Shown: positions 51,763 through 60,332 of the stretch, in pieces
How the letters are laid out: each line of letters opens with the position of its first letter
Numbering within the stretch: position 1 is the stretch's first letter
Origin: Rhodobacter ferrooxidans
Lineage (GTDB): Bacteria; Pseudomonadota; Alphaproteobacteria; Rhodobacterales; Rhodobacteraceae
Assembly: GCF_000176015.1 (NCBI RefSeq)
Contig: NZ_ACYY01000006.1
Span: 62,001 to 126,000 of the forward strand
Length of the DNA: 64,000 nt
Reading direction: 5' to 3'
Position numbers and translations under genes: made by a program
Notes under the pieces: model-generated
Told to the model about the DNA's origin: nothing
Seen by the model: only the letters and a program-made list of their open reading frames with translations
Databases searched by the model: none

Positions 51763-54129
51763 TTATTCCCTTTGTTTCAAGGCGCTGACCAGATCGGTGT
51801 GATCCAGCCTGCGCCGCACCAGCAGCGCCGCCGCCAGCGCCGTGCCCAGCACCACCAGCGTCGCATAGGCATAGGTGGCGCGGCTGATCACCAGCGGCAT
51901 CGACACCATCTCGCTGGAAAACGCCGCCACCATCAGGGCGGCAAAACCGTAGCCCAAGGCCCAGCCCACCGGCACCGCCAGCACCGAAAGCAGCATCAAC
52001 TCGCCCACCAGCACATATCCCACCTCGCGGCGGGTAAAGCCCAGCACCCGCAGGCTGGCCAATTCATGCGCCCGTTCGGCCAACTGGATGCGGGCGGCAT
52101 TATAGACCACGCCGACGGTGATCAGCATGCCCAAAGCGGTGTAGATCACCACCATCCGCACCAGGTTTTCGTTCATCGTGACGTCGAACTGGCGGCGGAT
52201 ATCGGTCCATTCCACCATGCCGCCGATCGCGGGCGTGGTCTTGACCGCCGCGCGCAGGCCGGGCAGCGCCTCGGGCGCGATCATCAGGTGGATGGCGTTG
52301 ACCTGCGGCGGGCTGCGCATCAGCGCGAACAGCGCCGGCGCCGCCATATGCACATCCTGCCCCATGCTTTGCCGCACCAGTGCCGTGACCGGCACCACCC
52401 AGGTCTCGCGCGGCGGGGCCAGCAGTTCCACCGTCACCGTATCGCCGGGCCGCACCCCCAGCACGTCGGCCAGCGATTCCGGGATCGCCAGACCCCGCTG
52501 CGGCAGATCGAACGGGCGGCCCTGGGTATCCAGAATACGGGTCAGTTGCGTATCCGCAGCCCGTGCCTGCAAGGCCAGCAGCCGCGATACCGTGCCATGC
52601 CCCACCCGCACCGGCAGCACGAAGGCGCCTTCCGCCCGCCGCACCCCGGGCAGGGCGGCGGCGGCAAGCACCGCCTCCTCGCCCTGCGCGCGCGACAGCA
52701 TCAGCGTCGCCTGCTGCCGGTTGGTATGCTCGAAGATGTCGGTCATCAGCACCGCCATCACATCCAGGATGAAGAACGAGGCCACCAGCACCGACACCGA
52801 AGCCGCCACCCCGAACAGCGTCACCATCGCCCGCCCCGGCCAATGGCTGACCGAACGCAGGATCATCATCGTCAGGTTGCGCAAGTGCAGCGCATCGCCC
52901 AGCCAGTCCACCCAGCCACGGCGAAAGGCCGGCGGGGCGGGCGGCGCCATCGCCACCGCAGGCGCCAGCCGGGCCGAGGCCAGCACCGCCCGCAACGCCC
53001 CCAGCAGCACCGTGGCCAGCCCCAGAAGGCCCGAGATCACGAAAGACCCGACCCCCGGCACATAGATCAGGAAGGGAAAGCGGAAGAAATCGGCATACAT
53101 CCGGGTCATGCCCGCGCCCAGCCACCAGCCGACGCCCCAACCGACCGCCACCCCCACCAGACCGATGCCGATGCTAAGTTTCAGGTAATGCGCGGCAATC
53201 GCGCCGGTGGAATAGCCCACGGCCTTCAAAAGCCCGATCTGCGGTCGGTCCAGCGCGATCAGCCGCCCCAGCACCATGTTGACCAGAAAGGCCGAGATCA
53301 CCAGAAACACCGGCGGCAGGTATTTGGCAATCGCCGCCAGTTGCGCAAGCTCGTTGTCCAGAAAGGCATGCGAGCTTTGCCGGTCGCGGCCATAAGCGCC
53401 AGTGCCGCCATAGGGGGCCAGCAGCCGGTCCAGCGCCGCGATCACCGATTTTTCATTGGCACCGCGCCCCAGCGTCAAGCTGAGGTCGTTGAACGCGCCA
53501 CCCAGATCGGCGGCGGCGGCAGCGGCGGTTTCCCCCATCCAGATCAGCGCGAAATGCTTGTCATCGGGCATCATCGAGGCGGGGGCGATGGTGTAGATGA
53601 ACTCGGGCGAGATCACGGTGCCGGTGATCACCAGCTCGCGGCTTTGGCCCTCGATCACCGCGCGAAAGCGATCACCGGGGTGCAAGGCGTTGGCCATGGC
53701 AAAGGCTTCGGCCACCACCACTTCATCTGCGTGCAACGGGTCCGGCATCCGGCCAGACCGCAGCAGCGGCACGTTCAGCACCGGGTTGCCCGAGGCGGGC
53801 AGGGAAAGGATGCGGGCGGTGGCAGGTTCGGCCATGCCGTCCAGATCCAGCACCGCGGAAAGCACCACCCGCACTTCGGCCAGCGCCACGCCCTCCAGCG
53901 CCGCAATCTCGGGCAGCAGGCTGCGGGGGGCGCGGGTGGCCTGCACGAACACCTCGGCAAAGCGGTTGCGCTCGTAATAGGCGGCGCGGGTTTCGGTCAG
54001 CGAGCGTTGCACGCCGGTGCCCATCACCAGCACCATGATGCCGCAACCCAACACCCCGGCGATGGCAAGGGTCTGCGCCCAGATCCGCACAAGGTCGTGC
54101 AACAGCTTGCGGTTCAGCGCGCTCACCAC
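51763..54129 (-). CDS. ABC transporter permease, FtsX/MacB-type, two domains
   Basis: The 788-residue membrane protein has two FtsX-like membrane blocks, each after a large periplasmic domain. An initial helix (about 12-35, [23 protein letters not shown]) precedes a MacB-like domain. A central set of helices ([26 protein letters not shown]) and a C-terminal set ([31 protein letters not shown]) carry the conserved EL-x-LRVLG segment. Such permeases work with an ATPase and adaptor to move lipids or lipoproteins. It overlaps the ATPase gene by 7 bases. Confidence 0.9.
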   Translation of the reverse strand: MVSALNRKLLHDLVRIWAQTLAIAGVLGCGIMVLVMGTGVQRSLTETRAAYYERNRFAEVFVQATRAPRSLLPEIAALEGVALAEVRVVLSAVLDLDGMAEPATARILSLPASGNPVLNVPLLRSGRMPDPLHADEVVVAEAFAMANALHPGDRFRAVIEGQSRELVITGTVISPEFIYTIAPASMMPDDKHFALIWMGETAAAAAADLGGAFNDLSLTLGRGANEKSVIAALDRLLAPYGGTGAYGRDRQSSHAFLDNELAQLAAIAKYLPPVFLVISAFLVNMVLGRLIALDRPQIGLLKAVGYSTGAIAAHYLKLSIGIGLVGVAVGWGVGWWLGAGMTRMYADFFRFPFLIYVPGVGSFVISGLLGLATVLLGALRAVLASARLAPAVAMAPPAPPAFRRGWVDWLGDALHLRNLTMMILRSVSHWPGRAMVTLFGVAASVSVLVASFFILDVMAVLMTDIFEHTNRQQATLMLSRAQGEEAVLAAAALPGVRRAEGAFVLPVRVGHGTVSRLLALQARAADTQLTRILDTQGRPFDLPQRGLAIPESLADVLGVRPGDTVTVELLAPPRETWVVPVTALVRQSMGQDVHMAAPALFALMRSPPQVNAIHLMIAPEALPGLRAAVKTTPAIGGMVEWTDIRRQFDVTMNENLVRMVVIYTALGMLITVGVVYNAARIQLAERAHELASLRVLGFTRREVGYVLVGELMLLSVLAVPVGWALGYGFAALMVAAFSSEMVSMPLVISRATYAYATLVVLGTALAAALLVRRRLDHTDLVSALKQRE

Positions 54130-54848
54130 GTCACCTCCGACGGCGCTTGCCGGGTGGCGTTGACCTCGTCGCGGACAATCGCGCCATCGGCCATCGAAAT
54201 CACCCGATGCGCGATGGTGCGGATGGCGGCGTTATGGGTGATCAGCACGGTGGCGGTGCCCAGATCGGCGTTCACCTGCACCAGCGCCTCCAGCACGGTG
54301 CGGCCGGTGGCGCTGTCCAAGGCGCCGGTCGGTTCGTCGCACAAAAGGATATCGGGCTGCTTGGCGATGGCGCGGGCGATGGCCACCCGCTGCTGCTCGC
54401 CGCCCGACAGTTCCGCCGGGAAATGGTGCATCCTGTGCGCCAGCCCCACCCGGTCCAGCGCGTCTTCCGGGCGCATCGGGCGTTGGGCAATCTCGGTCAC
54501 CAGCGCCACGTTTTCCAGCGCGGTCAGCGACGGCACCAGATTGTAGAACTGGAACACGAAGCCCACATGGTCGCGGCGAAAGGCGGTCAGCGCCTTGTCG
54601 GACAGCCGGGTCAGTTCCTCGTCACGAAAGAACACCCGGCCCGAGGTTGGCTGATCCAGCCCGCCGATGATGTTCAACAGCGTCGATTTGCCGGAACCCG
54701 AGGCGCCCAGCAGCACCACCATTTCGGTTTCCAGCAAGGTCAGGTCGATGCCGCGCAACGCCTGCACCTCGACGGTGCCGCTGCGATAGACCTTGGTGAT
54801 CGCTTCGGTGCGCAACACCGCTGATCGGGGCTGGACTGCGGCTTTCAT
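54123..54848 (-). CDS. ABC transporter ATP-binding protein, LolD/MacB-type
   Basis: The 241-residue ATPase has Walker [11 protein letters not shown]-loop [15 protein letters not shown], signature [14 protein letters not shown] and Walker [12 protein letters not shown]. The layout with the FtsX-type permease and HlyD adaptor indicates a MacAB/DevBCA-like exporter. The start is uncertain: ATG 54848 is preferred by family alignment, but 54884 or 54896 are in frame and none has a good ribosome-binding site. Confidence 0.9.
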   Translation of the reverse strand: MKAAVQPRSAVLRTEAITKVYRSGTVEVQALRGIDLTLLETEMVVLLGASGSGKSTLLNIIGGLDQPTSGRVFFRDEELTRLSDKALTAFRRDHVGFVFQFYNLVPSLTALENVALVTEIAQRPMRPEDALDRVGLAHRMHHFPAELSGGEQQRVAIARAIAKQPDILLCDEPTGALDSATGRTVLEALVQVNADLGTATVLITHNAAIRTIAHRVISMADGAIVRDEVNATRQAPSEVTW

Positions 54849-54903
54849 ACGCCAATGGTAGCCGATTCCCGCCGCTGCGGCCATGCGCCAGCGCAACGCG
54901 CCG

Positions 54904-55608
54904 TCAGGCTTGCGGTGGCGGCGTGACCTCCTGGCCGGGGGCGACAGGCGAACGCGGCAGCAGCCAGGTGGCGCCGAAAAGATGGATGCCGCCGATCAGC
55001 GCGTGATGCAGGCCGGAGTATTTCGACCGCCCGCCACCGCGATGGCTGCGGGCCACCTCGACCAGCAGCACCGCTTGCCCGCGCCGCCGCACCTCCAGCG
55101 CCAGAAAGCGGTGCAGGTGATGGAAATAGGTCAGCCGCGTGTAGGTGGCGCGCGGAAACGCCCGCAGCGTGCAGTGGCAATCGCCCTTCAGCGGCGGCCG
55201 GGCGGCTTTGGCGGTGTTCTGGCAGCAGCCCTGCACCAGCCCCAGATTGCTGCCCTCGGCCAGCAGCGGCGCGATCAGCCGTGGCAAGGCCGCGGGCGGG
55301 TTCTGGCCGTCGGCGTCCAGCGTCGCCACGATGCGCCCGCGCGCCGCCCGCACGCCGTTGTGCAGCGCCGCCGACTGGCCCTGACCGCGGGCATGGCGGA
55401 TCAGCCGCAGTTGCGGCAGCTCGGCCGAGGCTGCCAGCACCAGTTCCGCCGTGCCATCGCGCGAGCCGTCATCGACCACGATGATCTCGTGCGCCATGCC
55501 CGCCAGCGCGCGGTCGATGTCGCGCAACAGGGCGGTGATGCTGGCCGCCTCGTCACGGGCGGGCAGCACCACGGAAACCTCGGGCCAGAGGGTGGGCGCC
55601 TGCATCAT
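54904..55608 (-). CDS. family 2 glycosyltransferase, apparently shortened
   Basis: The 234-residue product opens with a GT-A fold ([26 protein letters not shown], then [16 protein letters not shown] and the [12 protein letters not shown] metal site), as in dolichyl-phosphate-mannose synthase-like enzymes. After LGLVQG only about 16 residues precede [11 protein letters not shown], whereas family members have about 33 and a DTGC-type motif there. The LHRFL and RSKY motifs follow normally. Either a short internal deletion or a divergent loop is present. Two adjacent ATGs at 55608 and 55605 can start it. Confidence 0.72.
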   Translation of the reverse strand: MMQAPTLWPEVSVVLPARDEAASITALLRDIDRALAGMAHEIIVVDDGSRDGTAELVLAASAELPQLRLIRHARGQGQSAALHNGVRAARGRIVATLDADGQNPPAALPRLIAPLLAEGSNLGLVQGCCQNTAKAARPPLKGDCHCTLRAFPRATYTRLTYFHHLHRFLALEVRRRGQAVLLVEVARSHRGGGRSKYSGLHHALIGGIHLFGATWLLPRSPVAPGQEVTPPPQA

Positions 55609-55730
55609 CGGCGGCCTCGCCAGGGCAGGGGACCAGACGGTATCGGGGAAAGGCGCATGGGGTAATCCTGAAACACGAGATACAACCTTAAGGCGATAGT
55701 GCGGCGTTGCCAACGGCTTTGATGCCGGAA

Positions 55731-56433
55731 CTATGCGGCCACCACGCCGAACAGCGCGCCGACGCCGGCGGTGGCGGCCATGGCCAACGCCCCCCAGAAG
55801 GTGACGCGCAGGGCGCCGCGCAGCCAGCCCGCCCCCCCCGCCGCCGCCCCCCAGCGCGCCCAGTGCCGCCAGCGTCACCACGGTCGCGCCCGCCACCAGC
55901 GGCGTCACCAGCGCCACCGGCACCAGAAGCGCCACCAGCAGCGGCAAGGCTGCCCCCACGGCGAAGGTCAGCGCCGAGACCAGCGCCGCCTGCACCGGCC
56001 GGGCGGTGACGGTTTCCGAGATTCCCAATTCATCGCGCATATGTGCCCCCAGCGCGTCCTGCGCCATCATTTGTTCGGCCACCAGCCGCGCCAGATGCCG
56101 GTCCAGCCCACGCTCCTCGTAGATGTCGGACAGCTCCTTCAACTCGTGGTCGGGATGGGCGGCGATCTCGGCGCGCTCGCGTTCGATATCGGCGTTTTCA
56201 GCGTCGGTCTGGCTGCTGACCGAAACATATTCCCCCGCCGCCATCGACATCGCCCCGGCGACCAACCCGGCCAGACCGGCGATCAGGATCTCGGGCCGCC
56301 CCGACCCGGCGGCGGCGACGCCGACCACCAGCGAGGCGGTGGAGACGATGCCGTCATTGGCCCCCAGCACCGCGGCGCGCAGCCAGCCGATGCGGTGGAC
56401 CATGTGAACTTCGGAATGGGCAAGGCGGCTCAT
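55731..56433 (-). pseudogene. VIT/CCC1-family transporter, frameshifted
   Basis: The first ~190 residues read in one frame (SEVHMVHRIGWLRAAVLGANDGIVSTASLVVGVA, the VIT1 start; then MAAGEYVSVSSQTDAE). They run into a run of eight C (G on this strand) at 55832-55839. Beyond it, an adjacent frame gives the expected last helix (LRVTFWGALAMAATAGVGALFGVVAA) and a TAG at 55731-55733. One base too many in the homopolymer would explain it. VIT proteins move iron or manganese across membranes. AAGGA precedes the ATG at 56433. Confidence 0.82.
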
Positions 56434-56444
56434 GGTCGTGTCCT

Positions 56445-57791
56445 TCATACTTGCGGCGCCGGGGTCACCCGGGCCTCGAAACCATCAATTTGCCCAGGGG
56501 CGGGCGCGGAAAGCGTCAGGGTGGCCCCGGCGCCGCGGGCGATGCCATCGACGATGGCAAGGCCAAGGCCGGAACCGGCAGAGCGGGCACCGGCGCGTTC
56601 AAAGCGGGTGGTCAGCCGGGCCAGCGCCTCGGGCGGCACCACCGACCCGGCATTGCGCACCGTCAGGCTGGCGTCGGGGGCCAGCGTCACCGTGACCGGC
56701 TGGGCGGGGTCGCCATGGGTCAGGGCGTTCTCGATCAGGTTGCGGGCCAGCACGGCAAAGGCATCTGGGTCGATGCGGGCCATCGCGGCCCCTTCGGCGG
56801 GCAGCGACAGTTGCAACCGGTCAGCCTGACCAGCCCTGCGGAAATCATCGGCCACCAGCGCCAGAATCGGCGCCAGATCCTGCGCGGTATCCCCAAGCAC
56901 CCCGCCGCCTTCGGCCCGCGACAGTTGCAAGAGCTTCTCGGAAAGCCGGGTCAGGCGGCGCAATTCGGCCTCGATGCTGCGGGCGCGGTCGCGCAGCGGG
57001 CCTTCGGGGGCTTCCGCGATCAGCCGCTGGGTCTGCGCCAACGTGGCGGCGACCGGGGTGCGCAACTCGTGGGCTGCATTGGCGGTGAAACTGCGCTCGG
57101 CCTCCAGCGTGCGCGCCAAGCGCGCCATCAGCCGGTCGATGGCATCGCGGATCGGCAAGAGTTCCGATTGCAGCCCCTCGGTCTTCAGCGGCGACAGGCC
57201 GGTGGCATCGCGCGCCCGCACCTCGCGCGACAGCGCCGCCACCGGCGCAAGCGAGCGGCGGGTAAAGACCGCCACCCCGGCCATGCCCATCGGCAGCAGC
57301 AAGGCCAGCGGTGCCAGCATGATCAGCGCCACCCGTTTCATCGCGTCGCGGCGGTGGCGCAGCGGTTCGGCCACCTCGATCCGGTAGGCGCCCGATACCG
57401 CCGAGGCCGAAAACACCCGATCCTCGGCGGTGTAGTGAAAGCCGTCCGGCAGAACCTCGTTGAAATCGCCCAGATCGGCGCCGCGCGAATACAGCATCAC
57501 CTTGCCCGTGGCATCGCGCACCACATAGCTCATGTATTCGTTGGCCGAGCCGACGGGCGACACCCGGCGCGGCTCGGGCGGGGCTTCGGTGTTGATCAGT
57601 TCGGTCACTGCCAGCGGCAGGATGCGTTCTGCGGCCTCTTGCAATGCGGCATCGAACACCTCGTCGATCTCGTGCTGCAACACGAAGCCGACGCCCGCCA
57701 TGGTGGCCAGCCACAGCACGGTCAGCCCCAGCGCCAGACCCAGCGCCAGATCGCGGCGCAGGCTGCGCACGGGAAGGTCGGCGGCACTCAT
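56445..57791 (-). CDS. sensor histidine kinase
   Basis: The 448-residue protein has two membrane helices (about 17-40 and 155-176) bounding a periplasmic sensor region, a HAMP-like linker, and a kinase core. The dimerisation/phosphoacceptor H-box has His241 in AAHELRTPVAA, and the ATPase motifs are NLIENALTHG (N-box) and GSGLGLAIVDGI (G2). It is encoded downstream of, and overlaps, the response regulator gene as ATGA. The stimulus is unknown. Confidence 0.93.
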   Translation of the reverse strand: MSAADLPVRSLRRDLALGLALGLTVLWLATMAGVGFVLQHEIDEVFDAALQEAAERILPLAVTELINTEAPPEPRRVSPVGSANEYMSYVVRDATGKVMLYSRGADLGDFNEVLPDGFHYTAEDRVFSASAVSGAYRIEVAEPLRHRRDAMKRVALIMLAPLALLLPMGMAGVAVFTRRSLAPVAALSREVRARDATGLSPLKTEGLQSELLPIRDAIDRLMARLARTLEAERSFTANAAHELRTPVAATLAQTQRLIAEAPEGPLRDRARSIEAELRRLTRLSEKLLQLSRAEGGGVLGDTAQDLAPILALVADDFRRAGQADRLQLSLPAEGAAMARIDPDAFAVLARNLIENALTHGDPAQPVTVTLAPDASLTVRNAGSVVPPEALARLTTRFERAGARSAGSGLGLAIVDGIARGAGATLTLSAPAPGQIDGFEARVTPAPQV

Positions 57792-58447
57792 GCCCGCCCC
57801 AGCCGGTAGCCCATGCCGCGCACGGTTTCGATCACGTCGCGGCCCAGCTTCTTGCGCAGGCGGCTGACGTAAACCTCGATGGTGTTGCTTTCGACCTCGG
57901 CATCAAAGGAATACAGCCGCTCCTCGATCTGGCCTTTCGGCACGATGGTGCCGGGGCGCTGCAACAGCACCTCGAAGATGATCCATTCGCGCTGGCTCAG
58001 ATCAATCGGACCTTCGGGGCTGGTGATGCTGCGGGCGGCAAGGTCGATGGTCAGATCGGCCAGATGCACCTGCGGGTTGGGATTGCCGGAGTAGCGCCGC
58101 GCCACCGCCCCGATGCGGGCGGAAAGTTCGGCCAGATCGAAGGGCTTCACCAGATAATCGTCGGCCCCGGCGTTCAGCCCGTCGATGCGGTCGGTGATGC
58201 GGTCGCGGGCGGTCAGGATGATCACCGGCGTCGCCGCCCCGCGCTTGCGCAAGCCGCGCAGGAAATCCAGACCGCGGCCATCGGGCAGCATCAGGTCCAG
58301 CAGGATCAGGTCATAGCTGATGGTCTGGGTGCAGGCGGTGGCGTCGGCCAGGGTTTCCACCCAGTCGGGCGTGTGGCCTTCGGCGGCGATCTGGTCGCGC
58401 ACGGCGGAGCCCAGACCGCGGTCGTCCTCGACCAGTAGAATACGCAT
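57788..58447 (-). CDS. OmpR-family response regulator
   Basis: The 219-residue protein has a receiver domain with phosphoacceptor Asp51 in LILLDLMLP, Lys101 in VKPFDL, and Thr79 in ILTARD, then a C-terminal winged helix (SQREWIIFEVLLQRPGTIVPKGQIEERLY, EVYVSRLRKKLG). The ATG at 58447 begins MRILLVEDD. The divergent redox-related genes start 192 bases away, so they are a likely target set. Confidence 0.95.
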   Translation of the reverse strand: MRILLVEDDRGLGSAVRDQIAAEGHTPDWVETLADATACTQTISYDLILLDLMLPDGRGLDFLRGLRKRGAATPVIILTARDRITDRIDGLNAGADDYLVKPFDLAELSARIGAVARRYSGNPNPQVHLADLTIDLAARSITSPEGPIDLSQREWIIFEVLLQRPGTIVPKGQIEERLYSFDAEVESNTIEVYVSRLRKKLGRDVIETVRGMGYRLGRA

Positions 58448-58639
58448 CGCCAGACCTTTCCGCTGCGGCAGATGGATTGCCGCCTTGCCCACGCCCCTGC
58501 ACGCGCAGCCTGACAACCAGCTTAACACGATTGGATTTGCTTTGCCCAAGGCCGTTCGTTCAGCACAGTGTCAGGAAGCGGGCGCAAAACCGCGCTTGAT
58601 CGGCAGGGCCTGCCTCTGTGATCGCGAATCAAAGGTGAC

Positions 58640-58999
58640 ATGATGAAACGCAAGATGCTGGTCGCGGGCGTGCTGGTGGCAGGGCTGCTGGCCACGGCGG
58701 CCTATCCGGGGGATGACTGCACCGCGCCGATGTCCACCTGGCAACCGCGCGAGGTGCTGGCCGAGAAGGTGCGCGCGCTGGGCTGGGAGGTGGACCGCAT
58801 CCGCACCGACGACGGCTGCTACAAGGTCTATGGCCGCGACGAGACCGGCAAGCGCATCGAGGCCGAGTTTGATCCGGCGACGCTGGAGCTGCTGGAACTG
58901 GAGCAGCACGACGATGACCGCAGGCCACGGGGTCGGCACGGCGCAGGGCATGACGACCACGGCGAACCGGTGCCGCCGCTTCCCGAAGGGTCCGACTGA
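58640..58999 (+). CDS. exported PepSY-like protein
   Basis: A 119-residue protein with a signal peptide (about residues 1-22; KMLVAGVLVAGLLATAAY) and a single PepSY-like fold (PREVLAEKVRALGWEVDRIRTDDGCYKVYGRD, then RIEAEFDPATLELLELEQ). The C-terminal tail is rich in His and Asp (HGAGHDDHGEPV) and could bind metal. AAAGGTG precedes two adjacent ATGs at 58640 and 58643. It starts a rightward gene set encoding membrane electron-transfer proteins. Confidence 0.8.
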   Translation: MMKRKMLVAGVLVAGLLATAAYPGDDCTAPMSTWQPREVLAEKVRALGWEVDRIRTDDGCYKVYGRDETGKRIEAEFDPATLELLELEQHDDDRRPRGRHGAGHDDHGEPVPPLPEGSD

Positions 59000-59047
59000 C
59001 CACCTTCGCGCGTCACGGCCAAAATCTGCAAAGCAAGGACATGAACG

Positions 59048-59650
59048 ATGATCAAGGTTTGGGACATCGCGCTGCGGGCGTTTCACTGGGCGCTGGCGAT
59101 CGGCTTTGCCGCCGCTTACCTGACCGGCGACGAGGACAGCGACCTGCACCAGTGGATCGGCTACACCATCGCAGGGCTGATCGCCTTCCGGCTGGTCTGG
59201 GGGCTGATCGGGCCGCGTTATGCGCGGTTCTCGCAGTTCCTGCGCGGCCCCGGCGCGGTGATCGGCTATCTGAGTGGCAGCCTGACCGGTGCCTCGCCGC
59301 GCTACATCGGCCACAATCCGGCGGGGGCGGCGATGATCGTGGCGATGCTGCTGACGCTGTCGGGCACCGGCTTCACCGGCTGGCTGATGGCCGACCCGGT
59401 CCGCATCGGCCTGCTGCCCGAGATGCCCGCCTTCGTCGCCCCGGCCTTTGCCGATGATGATGGCGATGGCGGCGACGGTGGCGACGGCGCGCTGAAGGAG
59501 GTGCACGAGGTGCTGGCCAATCTGATGCTGCTGCTGGTCGGGCTGCATCTGGCAGGGGTGGTGGCCTCCAGTCTGGCGCACCGCGAAAATCTGGCGCGTT
59601 CGATGGTCACAGGCCGCAAGCGCGCCGCAGGGCCGGGCGACATTGCCTGA
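59048..59650 (+). CDS. cytochrome b561-family membrane protein
   Basis: The 200-residue protein has four helices with heme-ligand candidates: His13 (LRAFHWALAIGF), His34 (DLHQWIGY), and two late His in KEVHEVLANLM and LVGLHLAGVV. This is the di-heme b-type arrangement of small quinone-linked cytochromes. An acidic Asp/Gly-rich loop sits before the last helix. It likely passes electrons from quinol to the neighbouring periplasmic flavin protein. Confidence 0.85.
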   Translation: MIKVWDIALRAFHWALAIGFAAAYLTGDEDSDLHQWIGYTIAGLIAFRLVWGLIGPRYARFSQFLRGPGAVIGYLSGSLTGASPRYIGHNPAGAAMIVAMLLTLSGTGFTGWLMADPVRIGLLPEMPAFVAPAFADDDGDGGDGGDGALKEVHEVLANLMLLLVGLHLAGVVASSLAHRENLARSMVTGRKRAAGPGDIA

Positions 59651-59659
59651 GGAAAACCG

Positions 59660-59693
59660 CCGCGGGCTGATCCTGCCCAAGATCAGCCCGCGG
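59660..59693 (+). terminator. long GC-rich hairpin after the cytochrome b561 gene
   Basis: A perfect 13-bp stem (CCGCGGGCTGATC at 59660-59672 with GATCAGCCCGCGG at 59681-59693) has an 8-base loop. No T-tract follows, so termination may be partial or the structure may protect the upstream mRNA. Confidence 0.6.
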
Positions 59694-59810
59694 CCCCGGC
59701 TTTGGCGGTATATTGCCGCGACTGGCCGAAAATACCAAGGGATTCAGAAACCTGTCAGGCTGGTCTGGCAGAGCTTCCCGCAGACGTGCATTTACAGACG
59801 GAGACTCCCG

Positions 59811-60305
59811 ATGACCAAGACCCGTACCACCCGCCTTGCCCTTGTCGCCGCGGCCACCGCGCTGTCGGCGGCTTTTCTGACCCCCGGCATCGCCGCAGCG
59901 CGCTCGGTCACGCTGTCCACGCAACTGACCAACTATGGCGGCAAGGGTGCTTATGTGGCGATCTATCTGACCGACGCCGACGGCGCCTATCAGGGTTCGC
60001 TGTGGATGGCCGGCGGCAAGGCCAAATACTACAAGCACCTGCGCGGCTGGATGCGCGCCACCGGCGGCGACCGCGCGCAGGTGGACGGCATCACCGGGGC
60101 CAGCGTCGGTTCGGGCCAGAGCCTGAGCGTCACCGTCGATATCGCTGATGCGCTGATTGACGCGGGCTATCAGATCCGGGTGGATACCGCTGCCGAGGAG
60201 ATGGCCGAGAATCCCGCCGACGTGGTGGTCGATCTGACCGCTGCCGGCGCAGGCAAGGCTGTGGCCGGCAACGGCTATGTCTCCGCTTTCCAATACGACA
60301 TGTAA
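59811..60305 (+). CDS. DUF2271 exported protein with flavinylation-like motif
   Basis: The 164-residue protein has a signal peptide (about 1-30) and a DUF2271-type mature domain (SVTLSTQLTNYGGKGAYVAIYLTDADGAY-like strands, SLWMAGGKAKYYKHLRGW). DGITGAS occupies residues 92-98 and fits the D-x-x-[ST]-G-A-[ST] motif that ApbE modifies with FMN in NqrC/RnfG proteins; FMN would sit on Ser98. apbE is two genes downstream, which supports this. GGAG precedes the ATG at 59811. Flavinylation itself is inferred. Confidence 0.8.
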   Translation: MTKTRTTRLALVAAATALSAAFLTPGIAAARSVTLSTQLTNYGGKGAYVAIYLTDADGAYQGSLWMAGGKAKYYKHLRGWMRATGGDRAQVDGITGASVGSGQSLSVTVDIADALIDAGYQIRVDTAAEEMAENPADVVVDLTAAGAGKAVAGNGYVSAFQYDM

Positions 60306-60332
60306 GCCGGACCCGGCCAAGGACGCCCCCTG

